Shown here piece after piece: positions 58,443 to 64,000 of a stretch of 64,000 nucleotides of DNA. Each line of letters starts with the position of its first letter. The stretch's first letter is position 1. The position numbers were made by a program, and so were the translations under genes. Source of the DNA: Gymnopilus junonius (Eukaryota > Basidiomycota > Agaricomycetes > Agaricales > Galerinaceae); NCBI GenBank assembly GCA_015501075.1, contig JADNYJ010000194.1:1-64000 (forward strand), in the 5' to 3' direction. Below the pieces are notes generated by a model that made no database searches, was not told the origin of the DNA, and saw only the letters and a list, made by a program, of their open reading frames with translations.

Positions 58443-58934
58443 TAGATGTAGGGTTGAGACTTCAGCTTCAACGTGTGTGTTGCACTCCATTGTCTGGACG
58501 TTGTCTCGAATTTCGGAGTCAGATCGGAATGAGAGAGTGGAGTAGAGAGCGTGGATTGATTAATGAACAATATATGAACTGAGGTACCTAATAATAGTTC
58601 TAAGGTTTTTATACTATGGAGGAAACTAAGCAGAGACTGTATGTGTACTAGTGAGCAGACAGATGTGTAACACTACTTGGAGTTGACTAGCTATGTGTAA
58701 TCTAAGTGTCTATGTGTTCCAGGACTTGTAGTACTTTGAGGGGATCATGAGGTCAGAGTTCATATAGTCAGAGATTGGAGTTGGTCAGAGGTGCATATAT
58801 AACAGTATTTCCCCCTTAGGCTGAACCTTGAGGCCTGTGCATGGGAATGGTCATGTGCTGGTTGGTTTTGGTTGTTTTGAAATTTTCATTCAGTCCTCTC
58901 TTCAATATCTTCATTCTACCTCCCCCCTGTCGAT
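58443..58934. other. non-coding, probably LTR or flank of an old retroelement
   Basis: AT-rich DNA with short repeats (GGAGTTG, TATATAAC) lies just upstream of the gag-like gene. No coding frame is supported. It may be the leader of that element, but no partner repeat was found. Confidence 0.3.
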
Positions 58935-60007
58935 ATGTCACACACCGATTCTGACTCGGAGGATTTCAAGACCTCGAAGACCTTGAAGCACAGGAGCAGA
59001 AATTCGCGCTCCAGAGGGAAGAGCTTTGTTGGAAGCGAGAACGGATGGAGCAGAGGTGACGGGAGGCAGAAGAGCATGCAGAGGCAGAATGGGCAGCAGA
59101 GGAAGCATGGAAGGTGGCTGAGGCAGAGGAGGCAGCAGAGGCAGAGAAGGCGGCCAAGGCAGAGCAGAGTAAAACCATGAAGGGAAAGAAGAAGGCACAG
59201 CCAAAGGAGAAGGCAGCTGCAATGCAGCAGAAGGTGGTCACGATGTGGGAGTTGGCCGGAGTGTATGAGGCGGTGGTAGGAGTCATCTGCATTTGGTGCG
59301 TGCAGGCAGGGGTGAAGTGCCTATGGCCAAGGTAAGTCCCATTTTTAATTTTTCTTTGTTAGGATTTAATTTTTGACTTGTGATTTGTTTTTAGGGAGGG
59401 TACCAGCAAGGCAGCATTGTGCAAGCACTGCCAAGTGCAGTGCAAGGGTTGCAAGATCGGCAGAGGAGCTGCGAGGTTGGAGGGTCAAACAGAGTTGGAG
59501 GTATGACCAGCCAAGGCGATGGGGGTGGCAAAGCCCAAGCCCAAGACAATGGCGGAGGCGCAGAAAGGGCCGGGTATTGAGCACATTGCTCGATACCTGA
59601 GGGAGATCCGGGATTTGTTGGAAGACATGTCCTGGATTCAAGATCCCCCATATGCACCATCGGAGTACATACCGTCAGACCAGGAGGGAATCAATGTGGA
59701 GGCAGAGTACTTGAACGAGAGGTATGAGAGGGTCATGGTGGACTTAGACGCAGGGAAGAAGGTTGAGGTGGACAAGTCGGAGGAGTCGGAGGATGAGGTA
59801 GTCAGAGCAGTGATGGGTGAATAGGAGGAGGAGAGGTCAGATGTGGAAATGAGGAGTGAGAGCAAGGGAGAGGTTAGGGTGTTGAAGAGGAAAAGGGACA
59901 AGTCATCGGATTCAGAGGAGGATTCAGAGGAGGACAAGGATGAGGATGATGGAGGATTGGAAGGAATGAGGATGTACAAGGCACCAGCAAAGCGTGCTCA
60001 TCAATAG
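58935..60007 (+). pseudogene. coiled-coil, cysteine-cluster gag-like protein
   Basis: The best plus-strand frames give MSHTDSDSEDF, an Ala/Glu/Lys coiled coil (EQKFALQREELCWKRERMEQ, EKAAKAEQSKTMKGKKKAQP), then CIWCVQAGVKCLWPR, a short intron and ALCKHCQVQCKGCK. A long acidic tail (DLEDMSWIQ-type, SEESEDEVVR, SDSEEDSEEDKDEDD) ends in APAKRAHQ. The paired C-x2-C clusters look like the Zn-cluster proteins found in agaricomycete retroelements. Frameshifts near 58975 and stops after LEV and MGE break it. A poly-T tract follows at 60031-60045. Confidence 0.45.
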
Positions 60008-60119
60008 ATAGTAGTTTTTGTAGAGGTTTTTTTTTTTTTTTTCTTTTCTTTTTTCCTATATACTTGTTTTTCTTGTTAATGATGTTTTTTGGTGAATCGT
60101 AAGCTAAGTGAGAGATGAA

Positions 60120-60622
60120 AGAGGTCCGGGTTTGTCAGGGTAAGCAGAGTGAAAGTCGGAGATGAGGTCGGGTGTGTGTTCGAGTTCAGTAGCTGGGAGC
60201 CAGGATTGTTCTTCATCAGTGCCTTCATAACCTAACCAGCAAACCAAGTACAATAGTTTGCACTTGCATCATTGATCAAGCTTGGAGTCGAGGACTTCAG
60301 TGATTTCATATTCAATTTCACCTTCGACTTCAACAGGCAGAGGTGGAGATTGAGTCCAATTCGGAATATCATTCAGAGTAAATGGTTCCAGCATAGAAAT
60401 GTGGTAAACGGGGTGAACACCGTGCATGGAGTCAGGAAGTCATAAAGTAAAAGAGTGTGTGCCGGCTTTGGTGATGATATCAAAAGGACCATAATATTTT
60501 TCAGAGAGTTTCTTGGAGGGATGTGTGGTGCAGAAGAACTTTGCTTTGATGAATGCTTGCTGTCTGACTTGGAAGTCAGGGGGTGGATAGGGAATGGCAT
60601 GGGTTTGGCCAACCCGCTGGGT
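60120..60622 (-). pseudogene. chromovirus pol C-terminus with chromodomain
   Basis: The minus strand reads AFIKAKFFCTTHPSKKLSEK, YYGPFDIITKAGTHSFTLLP, VHPVYHISMLEPFTLNDIPN, then a chromodomain (YEITEVLDSKLDQ, CKLLYLVCWLGYEGTDEEQS, WLPATELEHTPDLISDFHSA). A TGA at 60269-60271 falls where DQRCKCK is expected, and a stop lies before LPDSMHG. It is cut off upstream by the hAT end at about 60623. It is a different chromovirus lineage from the one at 51.5-56 kb. Confidence 0.85.
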
Positions 60623-63600
60623 CAGACAGGTGGGTCTCAGCGGGTAGGGGTATGGGTCAGGCAGGGGTACCCGCAACCCATGGCATGTACCTGGCATGAT
60701 ATCTTATGTAACTTGAGCTGTACAGTTTCAATGCCACTGTTTTGGCCACAACAGCACGAGATCTCCTCACAAAATTAAAAAAAGGGCTGCACATGTTTGC
60801 TCACACGCTTCTTCTCATGTCGAAGCCTGATGAAAAGGCTAATTCTAAAGGTGACGAGCCTGAGCCAAAGGTGCAGGGCCAGGCTACATGCTCTGGCCAT
60901 GTCCCATCTGCTTCGCGAACCACTTACCTGGCTGTCAAGTCCATTCTCAACAGGAAAAGCAAGAAGAAAAACATTATTCTTTCAGATGATGATGCTTCCA
61001 AGGTACGAGAATTGTCTTCAAGCACACAGAATAATATTAACCTATATTAGTAACAGGAGGCACCACCAAAGAAGAAACAAAAGAAGCTCACCAACGTGAT
61101 CAAGAAGGCAGCTTTGAAACTCTCTCTAACCAAAAGAAAGAAGGCATCAGATGATGAGGTCAGCATCTATTCTTAAGAAGTCAACAAACTTACTGATGTA
61201 TGGTTCAGAAATCATTATCCGACAAGTTGTCAACTTCAGACAAGGCTTTAGAGCCAGCCGCTTGTCAACCTTCTGTCATTGAGGTTGATGACGATGAGGT
61301 GGACAATGTCAACCCGTTGAGTGATGAAGAGGTTGCTGAGGCTGAAAAGGCAAAGGGTGGTAAGTGAGGGACAAAGAGAAAGAAATCCGATACTCAAGAT
61401 GAGACAGCCGAGGAGCAACTTGGTATTTTCTTGCATTTGAGACCTAAAGAAGTGCTGATTATTCTCTCAGAATGCATGATGAAAGAATGGAGCTCACCTG
61501 TTTATGCCTTTTTCCATCCCATCCCTGACATTATCACCAATGATAAGGGTCGGCATTGGCACATGTTCAAATGCTTTGCGAAAAGCTGCCATAGAACAAT
61601 TGGTAGGTGCCTCGAGACTTCAGATGCCAGTTCCACAGGAAGCATGCAAAAGCATGCCAAAAAGTGTTGGAAGGATGCCTATACAAAGGCCATTGCTGCT
61701 GGTGATCTTCATGGTGCACGAGCAGTTCTTGCTGGCGATGAGCACCCCAGAGATGCTCAGTCTCTCCCTAAGTCATTTTGGGTGAAAGGAAAAGAGCAGC
61801 TTCTCTTTTCACATCGGCAACATACTAAGTCACAGACATGGTGGGTACTGATGAAAAGTGCTTGATTGCTTGCATGTTGATCTTCTTCAAAGGGCCGAAA
61901 TCATATGCTGGGTCACCAAAAGCTTTAGGCCATTCTCAGTAGTCATGGATCGAGGTTTCAAAACACTTATGAAGACCGGGAGACCTGAGTACTATCTACC
62001 CTCACCTTCAATGGTCTCACGAGATGTCAAGGTTGTATTTGCAAGGTCTTGTCAATGGATTGCATCAATGCTACAGGTAAGTTAGCTTCTTGAGCCCATG
62101 GAAAATGAGCTGACATACCAAACCAGAAATATGATGGTAAACTTCACTTCACTACCAATGCGTGGACCTCCCCAAATCACCGAGCTTACATTGCTGTCAC
62201 CGTCCATTTTGAGCACAAAGGTGAACCAATGTCGATGATTCTTGATGTCATTGAGGTCGCAAAGTCTCACACCAGTGAGAATCTTGCTGAAGCATTTGCT
62301 GATATCATCAGAGAGTTTGGTCTAGAAACAAAGGTACATTAGTTGCTTTCCTCCAGAATAAAATACTAATCACTTACCAAGATCATGAGCCTGACTTGCG
62401 ATAATGCCACAAACAATGATAAAATGTGTTGGGAGCTTCAGTTTATGATACCTTTTCAGACTGCCAACCATACATGCTGCTTTCTCCATGTCAACAATCT
62501 CATGGCACAATCCTTTATTCAACAGTTCAACCCACCTAAGAAACCTAAAGACAAAGATGGAAACTTTGTCATCGATCCCACTGATCCTGATTATGCACTG
62601 GTCCAACTCACTGGCGACATTGATGCTGAAGAACGACAAGTACACAAAACCTTGCTAGATCACTCATTGGATGATGAGGTAGAGGAGGACGACAACAATG
62701 ATGGTTGGGCCGATGAAATCACTGCATTGTCAGAGGCCCAGCGTCGCGATATCGAAGCTGATCTGAGGCCTGTGAGAATGTTGTTAGTCAAAGTGAGAGC
62801 AGTGTCTCATTGCAATAGAGAAGGAAACTGACCTCGAGATAGATATGAAAGCTTGCTTTTAAGACCATTCATTTGACCACAAAAATCCTTCTGGCTTGGA
62901 AGGAGTGTCTCGAGGAGCTAGATCTTGAAATTCAGTTAATACCACGAGACGTTCGAACACGATGGAACTCAACTTATGACATGCTGAAGTTTGTCCTGGA
63001 ACACAAGAAAGCATATCAGCACTTCACAGCTGATGGTAGCAATGACCTTTGTGACCACGAATTGAGCAGGGAGGAGTGGAAGATGGTCAATGAGCTTTGC
63101 AAAATCCTCGAGGTAAGTGGCTGGGTTCGCTTATATAATCTACTTGCCTAATTTGTGCATTGTTCAACATGGGCTTGCACGTCTGTTGTCGTTCCTCTCA
63201 ACACCATCCAATCCTGCTCACCCACCCTGTTTGCTTGCTTCTATGCTTGTCTGCTGCTCATGGATCTCTCCAGATAGTGCATGAAGGATGCCACCCTGTT
63301 TTTCTCGAGGTCTAACACCAATATCGCCAATGTAATCCCAGTTATGGACGTCATCAGTGATACCTTGACCAAAGCCACAATCAACATCGATCTCTCACCT
63401 GCTATTCATACTGCTGCTGGAAATGTGAAGATAACACTCAATAAATACTACTCTAGAACTGACGATGCCGAGACTTATTGAATTGCAATGAGTAAGTTCT
63501 TTTTTGTCACGCTACCTTTCCAGCTTACACTAATCAATATTTTTGCAGTACTACATCCTCAATACAAAGTCCGGTACTTCTTCAATGCTGAATGGGAGCT

Positions 63601-64000
63601 TGAGTGGATTCAGGAAGCTGAACACTTGTGCAAGATGACCTGGGAGAAGGACTACAAACCAAAGGCAATCAGGGAGAGTGAGAGCGCGGCTTTGCCAGAA
63701 GTGTCTGTGGTGAGTAAATTCTTTCATTTGTGACATGTGAAGTCCCATTAAACTATTACTTTCTAGTCCTCTGCCGCTGATAATGAAGGCCCCAAGTGCA
63801 ACATGTTTGATAGGCTACTCAAGCCTTCAAAACCTAATGTTGATACTGTCCGTGATGAACTCGAACGCTACCTCGAAGCTGATGTCAAGGAGTGTGCCGA
63901 CCCACTTGCATGGTGGTCAGATCGATGCAAGACATATCCACGACTTTCTCAAATGGCTTTGGATTATCTCACAATTCCTGGTAAGCATAGTTTTTCCTCA
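60623..64000 (+). mobile_element. hAT transposon, right end outside window
   Basis: The left end is placed at CAGACAGGTGGGTCTCAGCG (60623), where the chromovirus reading frame is broken and a GC-rich run with GGGTACCCGC follows. The interior carries a BED finger, the hAT core and the start of the C-terminal dimerisation region. The element runs past 64000, so the second inverted repeat and 8-bp duplication cannot be checked. Confidence 0.75.
60817..64000 (+). pseudogene. hAT-family transposase, partial and TGA-interrupted
   Basis: From ATG 60817 (MSKPDEKANSKGDEPEPK) several short exons give a Lys/acidic N-terminus, then a BED-type zinc finger (HMFKCFAKSCHRTIGR...MQKHAKKCW, about 61560-61680). 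Next are SHRQHTKSQT, DRGFKTLMKTGRPEYYLPSP, FTTNAWTSPNHRAYIAVTVH with the first catalytic Asp region and SLTCDNATNND. After HVNNLMAQSFIQQF come TRWNSTYDML (about 62960) and, at 63560 onward, VLHPQYKVRYFF. The hAT dimerisation block DELERYLEA...PLAWWSDRCKTYPRLSQMALDY runs to the window edge. TGA codons at 61365 and 63479 stand where arginine is expected, and the exon near 63270 needs a frame change. This copy is probably inactive. Confidence 0.85.

Noticed and set aside
60031..60060. Poly-T tract as the end of a LINE or retrocopy
   Set aside because: No reverse transcriptase or target duplication is associated; it looks like a simple low-complexity tract between two element fragments.

Overview
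This window is nuclear DNA of a filamentous basidiomycete, most likely an agaricomycete. Genes are split by many 45-65 bp introns with GTATGT/GTAAGT-like donors. Mobile-element types typical of mushroom genomes are present (Plavaka-type, PIF/Harbinger, hAT, Tc1/mariner, MULE, chromovirus Ty3, copia). Housekeeping proteins (PDH E1 alpha, HSF-like, SKN7-like) carry fungal signatures. I see no prokaryotic features, CRISPR array, rRNA or convincing tRNA.

Layout. 1-5.0 kb: minus-strand Ty3 retrotransposon running off the left edge, gag open, pol broken. 5.6-9.7 kb: decayed heat-shock-factor paralogue. 11.2-15.0 kb: Plavaka-type transposase gene. 15.5-17.6 kb: intact secreted beta-lactamase-like protein. 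17,750-23,631: complete DNA transposon of a family I cannot name, with 39-bp imperfect inverted repeats, a 6-bp target duplication and one large zinc-finger/PHD protein. 24.3-26.9 kb: intact cytochrome P450. 27.6 kb: small foldback element. 29.2-31.3 kb: intact alpha/beta hydrolase. 31.9-33.5 kb: SKN7-like receiver relic whose HSF-type DNA-binding half is absent. 34.1-34.7 kb: rearranged pseudogene copy of PDH E1 alpha. 34.9-36.1 kb: intact HNH-family gene. 38.5-41.6 kb: two-gene PIF/Harbinger element. 41,832-42,867: very young MULE-like element (270-bp inverted repeats about 98.5% identical, 9-bp target duplication) holding a gene fragment. 44.9-46.4 kb: intact PDH E1 alpha. 48.2-64 kb: nested mobile DNA: two copia fragments, a chromovirus, small CAGTGTTG-ended elements, a piece of a probable MULE transposase, a complete Tc1/mariner, a gag-like gene, a chromovirus tail and a hAT element running off the right edge.

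How it fits together. Five chromosomal genes look functional (beta-lactamase-like, P450, alpha/beta hydrolase, HNH family, PDH E1 alpha). They are rich in CpG and free of stops. Most mobile elements and the HSF relic are interrupted by TGA codons where an arginine CGA is expected, and inverted-repeat mismatches are transitions. This is what C-to-T decay at methylated CpG would leave. The window reads as a gene-poor accessory region in which gene copies (HSF, SKN7, PDH E1 alpha) have been duplicated, truncated and eroded among transposons. All assignments come from reading the sequence and remembered family signatures; no database search was made.
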